Shown: in pieces, positions 53,346 through 62,267 of the stretch | Position numbering within the stretch: position 1 is the stretch's first letter | How the letters are laid out: every line of letters starts with the position of its first letter | Source of the DNA: Algoriphagus lutimaris | Lineage (GTDB): Bacteria > Bacteroidota > Bacteroidia > Cytophagales > Cyclobacteriaceae | Reading direction: 5' to 3' | Assembly (NCBI RefSeq): GCF_017051705.1 | Contig: NZ_JAFIDJ010000002.1 | Span: forward strand, 826,384-890,383 | Length of the DNA: 64,000 nt | Translations under genes and position numbers: made by a program | Notes under the pieces: generated by a model | Database searches by the model: none | The model's input: only the letters and a program-made list of their open reading frames with translations | Told to the model about the DNA's origin: nothing

Positions 53346-53405
53346 TTATACATTCGGTTTTGGTTTAATTTCTTCAAAGCTACCTTTGTATCAAATTTTA
53401 TTAAA

Positions 53406-53879
53406 ATGAAGTGCCTTTATTCAATTTTTACTGTCTTATTTCTTTTTCTTCTAAGTTCTTGCTCCAATGAGAAAGTAACAAATAAAAAGGAAGCAGAAAC
53501 AACTGATAATTTACAGGAGCAATTAAGCGAAGGGTTACCAATTGGAGACAACTCCAGAACCTCCTTGGATTGGAATGGGACTTATTCAGGGATCATACCC
53601 TGCGCTGACTGCGAAGGGATAGAAACCACCCTGACACTCAATCAGGATCTAACCTATTACATAGTCACCAATTATTTAGGGAGAAATGATGCTTTGGAAG
53701 AAACCTTCAACGGAACCTTCAAATGGGATGATACGGGTTCGAAAATATTCTTAGAAGGCGTAAAGTATGCTCCGAACCAATATAAAATCGGTGAAAATCA
53801 AATTTGGCAATTAGACAAATCAGGTAACATGATTACCGGAGACTTGGCCGACCATTACATCCTTTACAAAAAACCTTGA
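53406..53879 (+). CDS. NlpE-like lipoprotein
   Basis: About 157 residues from the ATG at 53406, which begins a lipoprotein signal (FLFLLSSC, Cys about 17). The frame is open upstream to 53304, but that part contains a terminator. The core SLDWNGTYSGIIPCADCEGI then ETTLTLNQDLTY and the end DHYILYKK are typical of NlpE N-terminal domains, which bind copper through CxxC and report envelope stress. The second NlpE domain of E. coli is absent. It converges with oxyR. Confidence 0.88.
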   Translation: MKCLYSIFTVLFLFLLSSCSNEKVTNKKEAETTDNLQEQLSEGLPIGDNSRTSLDWNGTYSGIIPCADCEGIETTLTLNQDLTYYIVTNYLGRNDALEETFNGTFKWDDTGSKIFLEGVKYAPNQYKIGENQIWQLDKSGNMITGDLADHYILYKKP

Positions 53880-54812
53880 TTACTTAAACCGAACGATTTT
53901 ACCGTGGGATTTGGAAGTCATTTTTGCAGGAATAGATTCAGTTATCTCGTTATATAGGAGCTCTACTAATTTTTGTTTCAGGTAACTGCGGTTCAAAATT
54001 ATACTTACTTCCCGAATAGGAGGTACTCCAAAAAATGGACGAATTCTTGATTTTTCCTCATCGGATAAGTCAAACGTAGCTAACTCTGGAAGCAAGGTGA
54101 CTCCTTGGTATTTATTGACCATGTTTTTTAGGCCTTCCAAAGATCCACTTTCATAATGGAAGTTACTGGGCCCACTCAATCTTTGATCACATAGATTGAT
54201 CACCTGGTCCCTGAAACAGTGACCTTGTTGTAAAATCCACAAGTCCTCTTGATTGATCATTTCTGGCCTGAATTCTTTTTCTTTCAATAAGGGATGGCCT
54301 TTGGACAAATAGGCATAGAATTTTTCATAAAACATAGGCTTTTCGACCACCCCAATTTCATGAAGTGGAGTGACTACAATCCCTAAATCCAACTCATCAT
54401 TTTTGAGTTTTCTGACAATTTCTTCGGTCATCATTTCCTGAACTTCCATTTTCACCTTTGGATATTTTTCAAGAAACTTTCTAATAAAAAGATGAAGTAA
54501 ATAAGGAGCGAGCGTAGGAATAATCCCCAGCTTAATCACGCCAGAAATATCTCCCTTCAATTGGGCCACCAACTCAAAAATTCCTTTGCTTTCAGATACT
54601 ACTCTTTTGGCTTGGCCAATAATCTGAACTCCAATCTCGGTGGGAATTACAGGCATTTTGCTTCTATCAAACAAAATCACCCCTAATTCTCTTTCCAGCT
54701 TACTCAACTGTGCGCTTAATGTGGGTTGGGTAACAAAGCAACTTTCAGCTGCATGCCCAAAATGCCGATGTTTATCCACGGCAATTAAATATTCTAGTTG
54801 TTGAATAGTCAT
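53880..54812 (-). CDS. oxyR: Hydrogen-peroxide sensor OxyR (LysR family)
   Basis: A 310-residue LysR regulator. The HTH is LEYLIAVDKHRHFGHAAESC with TQPTLSAQLSKLERELGV. The ligand domain carries the two redox cysteines in GHCFRDQVINLCDQR, at residues 199 and 208, exactly as in E. coli OxyR, so it should sense peroxide by disulfide formation. It is convergent with the NlpE gene and divergent from a Gfo/Idh/MocA oxidoreductase. Targets are unknown; ohr and thioredoxin-like genes lie nearby. Confidence 0.95.
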   Translation of the reverse strand: MTIQQLEYLIAVDKHRHFGHAAESCFVTQPTLSAQLSKLERELGVILFDRSKMPVIPTEIGVQIIGQAKRVVSESKGIFELVAQLKGDISGVIKLGIIPTLAPYLLHLFIRKFLEKYPKVKMEVQEMMTEEIVRKLKNDELDLGIVVTPLHEIGVVEKPMFYEKFYAYLSKGHPLLKEKEFRPEMINQEDLWILQQGHCFRDQVINLCDQRLSGPSNFHYESGSLEGLKNMVNKYQGVTLLPELATFDLSDEEKSRIRPFFGVPPIREVSIILNRSYLKQKLVELLYNEITESIPAKMTSKSHGKIVRFK

Positions 54813-54992
54813 GAAAGTAGGTTTAGGTTAATAAAAGTAAAGATTTTTCGAGAACCCTCTAGCGAACCCAAACAAGGAACCTGGATACCTTTGGTCAAAA
54901 TAAGGTTTGAAAATTTCACTAAACTTCAGAAAAACAGTAATTTATTTCCTCTAATCGTGAATAGACAATCAACAAACCCAAAATAAATACAA

Positions 54993-56300
54993 ATGAGTAA
55001 ATCTTCTTTTTCAAGAAGGAAGTTTATTGGGACTTCCCTTCTTAGCTCTATCGGTCTTAGTAGCATCCCTGCACTCTCTTTTGCCAAATCTAATCCCGCC
55101 TTTAAAAAAGATTCCGAGACCATCAAACTGGGCTTTATTGGTGTAGGTAGGCAGGCAATGGGACTGCTTAATAATATGATGAACAATCCTTCTGTGGATG
55201 TGATAGCAGGCGCAGATGTATACGAAATAAAGCTACAGCGTTTTAAAGAACGCGTGGCAAGGAATTATGAGGAACATCAGCGAGAAGCCAAAGAAGTTCG
55301 TCTATATGCAGATTATAAGGAATTGTTGGCAAACCCTGAGGTAGATGCAGTAGTCATCGCCTCACCAGACCATTGGCATGCTATGATGGCAATTGATGCT
55401 TGCCATGCAGGAAAAGATATTTACCTGGAAAAGCCGCTGACATTTACCATTCATGAAGGGCAGGAATTAATCAAAGCAGTAAGAGGGAACAATATTGTGT
55501 TAGCTGTTGGTAGTATGCAACGCTCCGCTGCAAATTTCCAACATGCTGTACGAATGGTGCAAAAAGGAAACCTAGGTAAAATTACTGAAGTGCTGGTCAA
55601 TGTGGGAACTCCTCCTCATCCCAAGCCATACGATTTACCAAAGCAGGAAATTCCGGCAGGATTAGATTGGAAAACTTGGACTGGTCCTCTTCCAGATATT
55701 CATTATAACGAAGAACTAAACCCTCCTATCAGTTTAAATCCTGAACAAAATGAAAAAGTGTGGGGAGCTTGGAGATGGTATGAAGAAACCGGTGGTGGAT
55801 TGATGACCGATTGGGGTGCACATATGATTGACATAGCACAATGGGGAATAGGAATGGATAGAAACGGACCAGTGGAGATTATACCTGCAACAGATTCCAG
55901 TCCACTCACCTATTTTTATCCAAATGGTGTAAAGATACATATCACTCCATTTGATGAGGGGCGACAAGGAGTCAAGTTCTTTGGTGAAAAGGGCTGGATA
56001 AAAGTTTCACGTGGCCAATACGATACCAATGTTCCGGCATGTGAAAGAAAATTCAGTAATGAAGAAACCAGATTCAATGCTCATCACGTCGATTTTATCG
56101 ATTCTGTCAAAATGAGAAAAGATCCAATTGTTCCTGTGGAAATAGGCCATAGCACTTGTACTTCCTGCACTTTGGGAAATATCGCTCATAAACTGGGAAG
56201 ACCATTGAAATGGGATCCAACGAAACAAGTGTTTATCGATGATTTTGAAGCCAACACGCATTTGCATTATGTGTACCAGCATGGGTATTCCTTAGGCTAA
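54993..56300 (+). CDS. Gfo/Idh/MocA-family oxidoreductase, Tat-exported
   Basis: A 435-residue NAD(P)-dependent oxidoreductase with an N-terminal twin-arginine signal (SRRKFIGTSLLSSIGL). The Rossmann loop is LGFIGVGRQAMGLLN, and the EKPLTFTIHEGQE block contains the catalytic Lys; the C-terminal domain includes GGGLMTDWGAHMIDIAQWG. These proteins act on sugars or inositol-like substrates, with the cofactor bound before export. It lies downstream of oxyR (divergent) and upstream of a thioredoxin-type lipoprotein, 36 bases on. Substrate unknown. Confidence 0.88.
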   Translation: MSKSSFSRRKFIGTSLLSSIGLSSIPALSFAKSNPAFKKDSETIKLGFIGVGRQAMGLLNNMMNNPSVDVIAGADVYEIKLQRFKERVARNYEEHQREAKEVRLYADYKELLANPEVDAVVIASPDHWHAMMAIDACHAGKDIYLEKPLTFTIHEGQELIKAVRGNNIVLAVGSMQRSAANFQHAVRMVQKGNLGKITEVLVNVGTPPHPKPYDLPKQEIPAGLDWKTWTGPLPDIHYNEELNPPISLNPEQNEKVWGAWRWYEETGGGLMTDWGAHMIDIAQWGIGMDRNGPVEIIPATDSSPLTYFYPNGVKIHITPFDEGRQGVKFFGEKGWIKVSRGQYDTNVPACERKFSNEETRFNAHHVDFIDSVKMRKDPIVPVEIGHSTCTSCTLGNIAHKLGRPLKWDPTKQVFIDDFEANTHLHYVYQHGYSLG

Positions 56301-56336
56301 TTCAAACTTTCTCAACCCTCCTCAATCTTCTGTGTT

Positions 56337-57560
56337 ATGAAATCAAAGTTGAAAATTATTCTAGTTGTTGAATTATTACTGCTTTTGACTTTTCTACTTA
56401 CAAAATGTAACAGCAAATCAGTTGATGAAAAAGGAGGTGAACAGTCAGGTTTAGATCTAGAAGAGTCAAGCTTTGTAGCAAATCCTCAAATGGTGGAAGA
56501 AAAACCAATTGGAAAACTGGCAATAGGAGACAAGGCTCCAGATTTTAACTTACCTGGGGTCGATGGTGATTTCCATCAACTCTCAGACTATAGTGAAGCC
56601 GATGTATTGGTAGTGAACTTTACCTGTAATCACTGCCCAACTGCACAAGCTTATGAAGATCGATTTATTCAAGCAGTGGAAGACTACAAAGGCAAAAACG
56701 TTGCCTTTATAGCTATTTCTACTAATAGCCCCATCGCTATTCTTCCAGAGGAGTTGGGATATACTGACCTCAGTGATACCTATGAGGAAATGAAAATCAG
56801 GGCGAAGGACAAAGGCTATAATTTCCATTATTTATATGACGGAGACCAACACAAATTTTCCTTGGCATATGGTCCCACTGCCACACCACATGTATTTGTA
56901 TTCGATAAGAATAGAAAATTGACCTATTCCGGAAGAATCGATGCTTCCGAAAAACCAGGCACTGCGAATGCAGAGGATTTAAGAAATGCCATTGATTTGA
57001 CTTTGCAGGGAAAAAGTCTTCCCTCTGATCAAGCTCAAACTCCATCTTTTGGCTGTTCTATGAAATGGGCCTGGAAAAATGAATACACCATTAAAACCAA
57101 TAAAGCCTGGAAAGAAAAAGAAGTGAATTTGGAAAAATTATCTCCGTCTGAATTAGCGGAACTTCTAATTAATGATACAGATGAATTGCTACTTGTGAAC
57201 TTCTGGGCTACTTGGTGTGGCCCTTGTATCATTGAGTACCCAGAGTTTGTTACACTTCAAAGAATGTATGGGGAACGTGATTTTCAATTCGTTTCCATAA
57301 GCATGGATAATCCTGAGCAAGAGGCCAAAGCGCTGAAGTTTTTGAAAGGAAAAGCCTCTGCCTTACCCAATTACATCATGAACACGGATGATAAATATGA
57401 AGTAATCGAGGTGGTGGGAGAAAACTGGGACGGAAGTTTACCGATCACCTTGTTGGTGGAGCCAGGAGGGGAAATAGCCTATTTCGTACCCGGAACCATT
57501 GATATACTCGCCCTCAAAAGACAAATTGTAGATCACTCATTAATCGGGAGATATTATTGA
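56337..57560 (+). CDS. Lipoprotein with two thioredoxin-like domains
   Basis: A 407-residue lipoprotein (LTFLLTKC). The first domain (about 60-210) is AhpC/TSA-like with the cysteine pair CNHCP in VLVVNFTCNHCPTAQAYEDR; the second (about 265-400) is TlpA/thioredoxin-like with WCGPC in LVNFWATWCGPCIIEYPEF. Both active sites look intact. It probably reduces or repairs proteins in the envelope, perhaps with a cytochrome or peroxide role. It lies between the Gfo/Idh gene and ohrR-ohr, on the same strand. Confidence 0.88.
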   Translation: MKSKLKIILVVELLLLLTFLLTKCNSKSVDEKGGEQSGLDLEESSFVANPQMVEEKPIGKLAIGDKAPDFNLPGVDGDFHQLSDYSEADVLVVNFTCNHCPTAQAYEDRFIQAVEDYKGKNVAFIAISTNSPIAILPEELGYTDLSDTYEEMKIRAKDKGYNFHYLYDGDQHKFSLAYGPTATPHVFVFDKNRKLTYSGRIDASEKPGTANAEDLRNAIDLTLQGKSLPSDQAQTPSFGCSMKWAWKNEYTIKTNKAWKEKEVNLEKLSPSELAELLINDTDELLLVNFWATWCGPCIIEYPEFVTLQRMYGERDFQFVSISMDNPEQEAKALKFLKGKASALPNYIMNTDDKYEVIEVVGENWDGSLPITLLVEPGGEIAYFVPGTIDILALKRQIVDHSLIGRYY

Positions 57561-57617
57561 AAATCTTTGGATTTAGTTTTTATGCAGTTAAATTGTATAA
57601 AACTTAATTTATAGAAA

Positions 57618-58058
57618 ATGGTCTCCCTTCATCAACTCTCTCTAGCACTTTATAGTACTTCAAGGTTACTGATTCAACTTCTTCAAAACACCCTAAAAGA
57701 ATTTAATCTAACCTATCCTCAGTATGTAACTATGACAGTACTGTGGGAAGAGGATAGCATTTTGGTAAAAGAAATAGGAGAAAGACTTCACTTAGACTCT
57801 GGAACGCTGACTCCATTGTTAAAAAAATTGGAAGCAATGAATTACGTCAAGCGACAACGAGGAGAAAATGATGAACGAACTGTTCATATTGAGTTGACCT
57901 ACCCTGGCAAGTCACTTCAATCGAAAGTCCAGCAAGCCCTTCTGCCTTTAGAGGAAATTCTAAACGAAATTCCAGGTTTGGAATTATACGATTTAAACCA
58001 TTCCCTACAAAACTTGTTAGAAAGCGTAGAAACTCTAAAAAATTCTAAAAAGGAATGA
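57618..58058 (+). CDS. ohrR: MarR-family regulator of the OhrR type, lacking the sensing cysteine
   Basis: A 146-residue regulator clearly related to OhrR: QLSLALYSTSRLLIQLL, LTYPQYVTMTVLWEED, the DNA-binding LHLDSGTLTPLLKKLEAMNY and a wing ERTVHIELTYPGK. The conserved N-terminal Cys (Cys15 in B. subtilis, in QLCFLLY) is Ser8 here, and the protein has no Cys at all. It can therefore not use the usual cysteine chemistry to sense organic peroxides. It overlaps ohr by four bases (ATGA). Confidence 0.88.
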   Translation: MVSLHQLSLALYSTSRLLIQLLQNTLKEFNLTYPQYVTMTVLWEEDSILVKEIGERLHLDSGTLTPLLKKLEAMNYVKRQRGENDERTVHIELTYPGKSLQSKVQQALLPLEEILNEIPGLELYDLNHSLQNLLESVETLKNSKKE

Positions 58059-58495
58059 AAAAATTAAAGGTTGATTATACTGCTGTGGCTTTTAATACAG
58101 GAGGGAGAAAAGGCCACGTCAGAACTGACGATGGAAAAATTGACATGGAAGTCTCTATGCCCAAAGAAATTGGAGGAGATGGTGAAAAGACCAATCCTGA
58201 GCAGCTTTTTGCAGCAGCCTATGCTGCATGTTTTGGAGGAGCTTTGGGAGCAGTTGCCAAAAAAACCAGCTTGAGAGATTCAGAAATCAAAGCACTAGTC
58301 CATCTTGGTCATTATGGCCCAGACAGCTACGGACTTGAAGTGGACATCGAGGTAAAAATCCCACATGCTGAATCTCTTGAAGAAGCACAAAAGTTAGTCG
58401 AAGCAGCCCACCAAGTTTGCCCTTATTCCAAGGCTACTAGAGGGAATATGGTGGTGAGAGTAAAAGCTGTTGAAAAAGTCAGGCGTCAAAATTGA
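58055..58495 (+). CDS. ohr: Organic hydroperoxide resistance protein Ohr
   Basis: A 146-residue Ohr peroxidase. The peroxidatic and resolving cysteines are C59 (AACFGGAL) and C122 (HQVCPYSKATRGN), with the catalytic Arg in NTGGRKGHV. It reduces organic hydroperoxides with lipoyl-type thiols in the cytoplasm. It is translationally coupled to ohrR. Its last codons form the 5' arm of a long terminator hairpin. A truncated second ohr copy lies 1.9 kb downstream. Confidence 0.95.
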   Translation: MKKLKVDYTAVAFNTGGRKGHVRTDDGKIDMEVSMPKEIGGDGEKTNPEQLFAAAYAACFGGALGAVAKKTSLRDSEIKALVHLGHYGPDSYGLEVDIEVKIPHAESLEEAQKLVEAAHQVCPYSKATRGNMVVRVKAVEKVRRQN

Positions 58496-58510
58496 CGCCT
58501 GACTTTTTCA
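58471..58510. terminator. 19-bp perfect hairpin overlapping the 3' end of ohr
   Basis: TGAAAAAGTCAGGCGTCAA and its exact reverse complement are separated by only AA. The ohr stop codon (58493-58495) lies in the 3' arm. T-rich on both outer sides, so it can terminate in either direction. Confidence 0.92.
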
Positions 58511-58961
58511 GAATAAATAATAAAAAAGGTAAATCAATAAGGGGAAATCTTTCCTTCTTCAAAAAGGTGATTTGCAAGCTTCATATTGGATGATTTAGTG
58601 ATTGGAAAAAATTAATCTAGGTAATCTTAACCAAGAGAAGGGCTAAAAAACACCTTATGAAGATTTACAAAATTCAAATTCATTTAAATTGACAGATATT
58701 CGAAGCCTATAAATAAGACTTGATTTTAATTTCAAGCGCAGATTTTTCAGTTTATGTGGTTATCATCAATTTAGGTCTAAGTGAATGCCACATTAAAGCG
58801 ATCTTTTAGCCACTTTAGAATATCACTCCAGGAGAAAAGTGAAATTGAACATGTTTCTTGCCTCAAGCTTCAGCTTATTGGTAAACCAACCTATTTAATA
58901 AACATACCTTAGCTTCATAGAAAGCATTCTTTATCATTTTACTGGCCAATAATTCCTCATC
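58511..58961. other. Gene-poor stretch
   Basis: No recognised gene in about 450 bases. A 40-codon open stretch near 58779-58905 has no homology I can name. Together with the following broken genes it looks like decayed DNA. Confidence 0.4.
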
Positions 58962-59348
58962 CTATTTCCCTGCATTTTTCTTGGCTCTGCGTTGGGCCAT
59001 TTTTTTTACCGCTTCCTCATAAGTAATGTGTATAGTCTTCCCTGTCTCCATGGTGAAGATTATGAATATCCCGACACTGAGGAAAGTGTAGAACAAATGG
59101 AAAAACAACATCTCATCACCGGATGCCTCAATCAAAGGTCCTGAATAAGGAGTATTCATTGACATAGTCGTCACTGAATAGAGGATAGACTCCTTTAACG
59201 GCCAACCACCAGCAAGCCAAGTATACAATGTCCCAACTAGCAGGACCAATAAATTAAGCAAACCGATAGAACGGTAGTACCGATCCTTGATCAGGCGTTT
59301 GATAATTCCGATCAGAAACTGAAAAGCAAGTAATATTGTCGTTAACAT
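58962..59348 (-). CDS. Two-helix ion-channel-like membrane protein with altered pore loop
   Basis: A 128-residue protein with helices near 1-20, 28-48 and 80-100. The layout helix, pore loop, helix resembles the Ion_trans_2 potassium channel unit: ESILYSVTTMSMNTPYSGPL followed by LFYTFLSVGIFIIF. Where channels have TVGYGD, this protein has MNTPYSGP, so K+ selectivity is not expected. The C-terminal tail is basic (KKMAQRRAKKNAGK). It may be a divergent channel or a non-conducting relative. Confidence 0.6.
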   Translation of the reverse strand: MLTTILLAFQFLIGIIKRLIKDRYYRSIGLLNLLVLLVGTLYTWLAGGWPLKESILYSVTTMSMNTPYSGPLIEASGDEMLFFHLFYTFLSVGIFIIFTMETGKTIHITYEEAVKKMAQRRAKKNAGK

Positions 59349-59619
59349 AGAAATTTTTAATGAATAATAAATAAATCATTGAACATAAACAACTTTGTCC
59401 GATATTCAGCCCTTTAAAGAAATAATGATTATTTGACAAGAGTGGAAATTGTAATCCTAAACCTTCTACGGATTAAGAAAATACTCTTGGCCGTAGAAGT
59501 ATAATATAATAGTTCGACAAAACCTCACAGCCTGATGACGCAGAAACCAAGGTAAAGGGATGGCACAGACCATTTTTAAGATTTTGGATTAAAAACATGC
59601 CTCACAAAAAAACTTATCT

Positions 59620-60356
59620 TTAACCCATTGTTTGATCATTTTTGTCCATATAGGAGGTGTTTTCTCTAGAAATTTCGGATGTAATGGATTCTTTTTTAGA
59701 TAGATACTCATACCTCTCATCCAAGGACTTTACTATATAGCCTCCGTTTTCGGGGATTTTTTGAAAATAAACCGTGCACTGGAAAACACCCCATTCAATT
59801 TTTTGACCCATAAATTTCAGAGGCTCGGTATTTACTAATTCTACCTTTTCCAAATCATCTCCAACTAGATAAATTAAACCCTTTACTTTTTTCCCAAATT
59901 TCAATTCTGGTTCTAATTTGGATGGATCATAAAGAAAGGAGAACACTAGATTAGATCCATCCTGAATGACTAAGGTCAAAGTACTTTCATCATACAAATA
60001 GGACTTGGAAAAGCGGATTTAAGAATGCATTTCCTTCACAGCCTTGACCAGTTCTTTCTCCTTTATAATCCTAAGGGAGTCCGGATTGTATTCTATTTGG
60101 ATATCTAATCCTTCCTTGAAGTTTGGATCATAATTCAAAATAAATTGAACAGGATCTGCTTGTCCATTTTTCATCCTTTTGGCCACTGTGTTTTGGACAT
60201 AGGCACCCTCTTGCAGGGTCGCACTCAAGACAGCATCCAGGATTTTAGGTGAAATTCCACGAGCTTTAAGATAGCTACTATTTAAAGGAATGGAACTTTG
60301 GCAAACCCAAATCCTAGAATTCAAGAAAGAAAAAGTGTAAAAAATATTTTTTTCAT
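59620..60356 (-). pseudogene. Broken gene of an exported protein (two stops and a frameshift)
   Basis: ATG at 60356 opens a signal peptide, MKKIFFTLFLS, that hits a TGA at 60321-60323 and would continue ILGFGFAKVP. The rest is in another frame from 60324: SYLKARGISPKILDAVLSAT, then VKAVKEMHS, a TAA at 60019-60021, and IRFSKSYLYDESTLTLVIQD in the same frame down to 59620. So one ancestral protein of about 240 residues is interrupted by a stop, a frameshift and another stop. No family recognised. The second and third pieces could still be translated alone, but the pattern argues for decay. Confidence 0.7.
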
Positions 60357-60392
60357 GGTAGATTTCTTCTTAGAATAAATCATGAAGGCTGA

Positions 60393-60686
60393 ATTAGTAG
60401 TAATCCTGAACAATTATTAGCTGCGGCCTTTTCTACTTGTTTTGGAGGGGCGCTGGCTTCAGTTGCACAGAAAGTAAGTTTGCGTGATTCTGAAATTACA
60501 GCCAAAGTACATTTAGGAAGTTTTGGTCCTGAAGATTATGGTATTGCAGTGGATATTTTTGTAAAAATCCCACATGCAAGTTCTTTAGAGGAAGCTCAAA
60601 AACTTGCAGATGAAGCACATGAAATCTGTTTGATTTCCAAAGCCACCAGGGGAAATATTGAAGTAAATGTGAGGGCCATAGATTAG
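60393..60686 (+). pseudogene. 5'-truncated second ohr copy
   Basis: The frame reads NPEQLLAAAFSTCFGGALAS, then VSLRDSEITAKVHLGSFGPE and ends AHEICLISKATRGN...VRAID. It matches Ohr from about residue 47 to the end, including both cysteines, but the first 45 residues with the catalytic Arg are absent and an in-frame TGA precedes at 60390. No start codon fits except a late TTG. It is a remnant of an ohr paralogue rather than of the intact gene at 58055. Confidence 0.85.
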
Positions 60687-60795
60687 CAATTAAAACTTGG
60701 TCTAACATCCAAAGTGTGAATACTACAACCGAAATCTATTGGAGGATAATACTTAAATTAATGGAGTATAATTTGAAATCACTTGATTAAGAATT

Positions 60796-62085
60796 CTAAA
60801 AATATTCATTCAACCCAAAATAAATGGCCCCCTTGCCATCAGCCCCAATTCCATAATCTAGAGTTACATTGGAGCGAGTTGCCTTTTGAAACATGAACCT
60901 TAGACCTGCCCCAGCTCCACCCTTGATGGTTTGAAATAGTTTTACGTTTTGGTCAATTGAGGAGGCAGATGTGGCATTGGCAAAAACTGCTCCTCCCAAA
61001 AAATCCGGATTTTTATTAAATAAAGGAATTCTGAATCGATATTCTAATTCAGAATAAATAAGGTTTTCCCCCCTGAATCTCCCTTGGGGATATGCACGCC
61101 CTGATCTACCCAGTTGATCCCAGCCTAGTGCGGGTAATCCCATATAGGGTAATTTGCCAAAAGCAGTCAGATTGGCAAAAGCCCAAAGTGCTATAGTATT
61201 TCTTTTAACTCTTTGGGAAACATTCCAATATTGTCGATATTCCAGCCACCATGAATGAGTACTTTTCTGATTTCCTAACCAACTCGGAAGAAATCTGTAT
61301 TGGGCAAAGGCATACCTTCCTTTATAGGGAAAGTTCACATTGTCTCGTGTATCAAGTACTGAATTCAAACTAGGGCCTGTGATAGAGTATTGCGCTAATT
61401 CAAAATCATGCAATACATTATACGCGAAATGGTTGGTAATCCTTTTTGGATCACTCTCCAGGTCCAAAAGTGTATCATCGATATTGTAATATCGATCTAG
61501 ATGGTATCCAAAGCCTAAATAAAATTCGTTTTTGATCCGCTTCAAGGCAACCTGAGAGATTCGTAGGAGATTAAAATTCATCAATTCTTCTAAATCAACA
61601 CCATCCTTGTAATCCCCCAGCTCGAAGCCGTTTCCAGGCTCATTCAAAAAAATCTCACTTTGTTTGCCTGTTCCTAATCCATAAGTTGGTTGAGAAGAGT
61701 CCAAAAATCTCCAGTCTCCCAATAAAATCCAGTTGTTGTGATTCGTATAGATGGTTGTCTTCAAACTGAGAACCAATTGTTTTTTGGAAGAATAGGTAGC
61801 ATTAAAAAATCCAGAAGAAAGATTGGTGTCTTCTAATTCGCCAATCAGCATGTTTGTTGATGCAGCTACACCGTAAATAGCCCCAAAAGCCGGGTTATAG
61901 GATATCACCGGTAGGGGGATAAAATATAACTTTCTAGGCTTGATTTGAGCTTTAGTAGAGTCTTTTTTAAAAAGCTGCCGGCCTTCTGCTTCCTGAGAAA
62001 TCCCAAGGAACCCTAGGATAAAAAAAATACCAGTAGCAAATATAAAGCCATTAAAAACCCTTTTCCCGTCAGCAATTTTATTCAT
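60796..62085 (-). CDS. BamA/TamA-like (surface antigen D15) outer-membrane protein
   Basis: A 429-residue protein with an N-terminal signal region (FIFATGIFFILGFLGISQ) and a 16-strand-like barrel resembling the C-terminal domain of Omp85 proteins: YSITGPSLNSVLDTRDNVNF, YKGRYAFAQYRFLPSW, GRFRGENLIYSELEYRFRIP and GGAGAGLRFMFQKATRSNVT with a C-terminal GKGAIYFGLNEYF. POTRA domains appear absent, so it is a barrel-only member, probably of the lipid or protein transport family rather than BamA itself. Downstream is the ohr remnant. Confidence 0.82.
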   Translation of the reverse strand: MNKIADGKRVFNGFIFATGIFFILGFLGISQEAEGRQLFKKDSTKAQIKPRKLYFIPLPVISYNPAFGAIYGVAASTNMLIGELEDTNLSSGFFNATYSSKKQLVLSLKTTIYTNHNNWILLGDWRFLDSSQPTYGLGTGKQSEIFLNEPGNGFELGDYKDGVDLEELMNFNLLRISQVALKRIKNEFYLGFGYHLDRYYNIDDTLLDLESDPKRITNHFAYNVLHDFELAQYSITGPSLNSVLDTRDNVNFPYKGRYAFAQYRFLPSWLGNQKSTHSWWLEYRQYWNVSQRVKRNTIALWAFANLTAFGKLPYMGLPALGWDQLGRSGRAYPQGRFRGENLIYSELEYRFRIPLFNKNPDFLGGAVFANATSASSIDQNVKLFQTIKGGAGAGLRFMFQKATRSNVTLDYGIGADGKGAIYFGLNEYF

Positions 62086-62267
62086 AAATAACCCTTTATT
62101 TGACTTTGTTCCAACGTGAAACCAATGGCTCTAAGCTTCTTGCGTTTGTGAAGTTCCGGAATTTAAACTCAGGCAAATGGCTTTTTAAACTAAATAGAAG
62201 AAGTCAATTTTAACTTTACAAAGCGATAAATAAAGAAACCAAGATGTTGAATTAAGAGTAGTTTCGA

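Noticed and set aside
53304-53405. Longer N-terminus of the NlpE-like lipoprotein
   Set aside because: It contains a perfect terminator hairpin, and the ATG at 53406 starts a clean lipoprotein signal.
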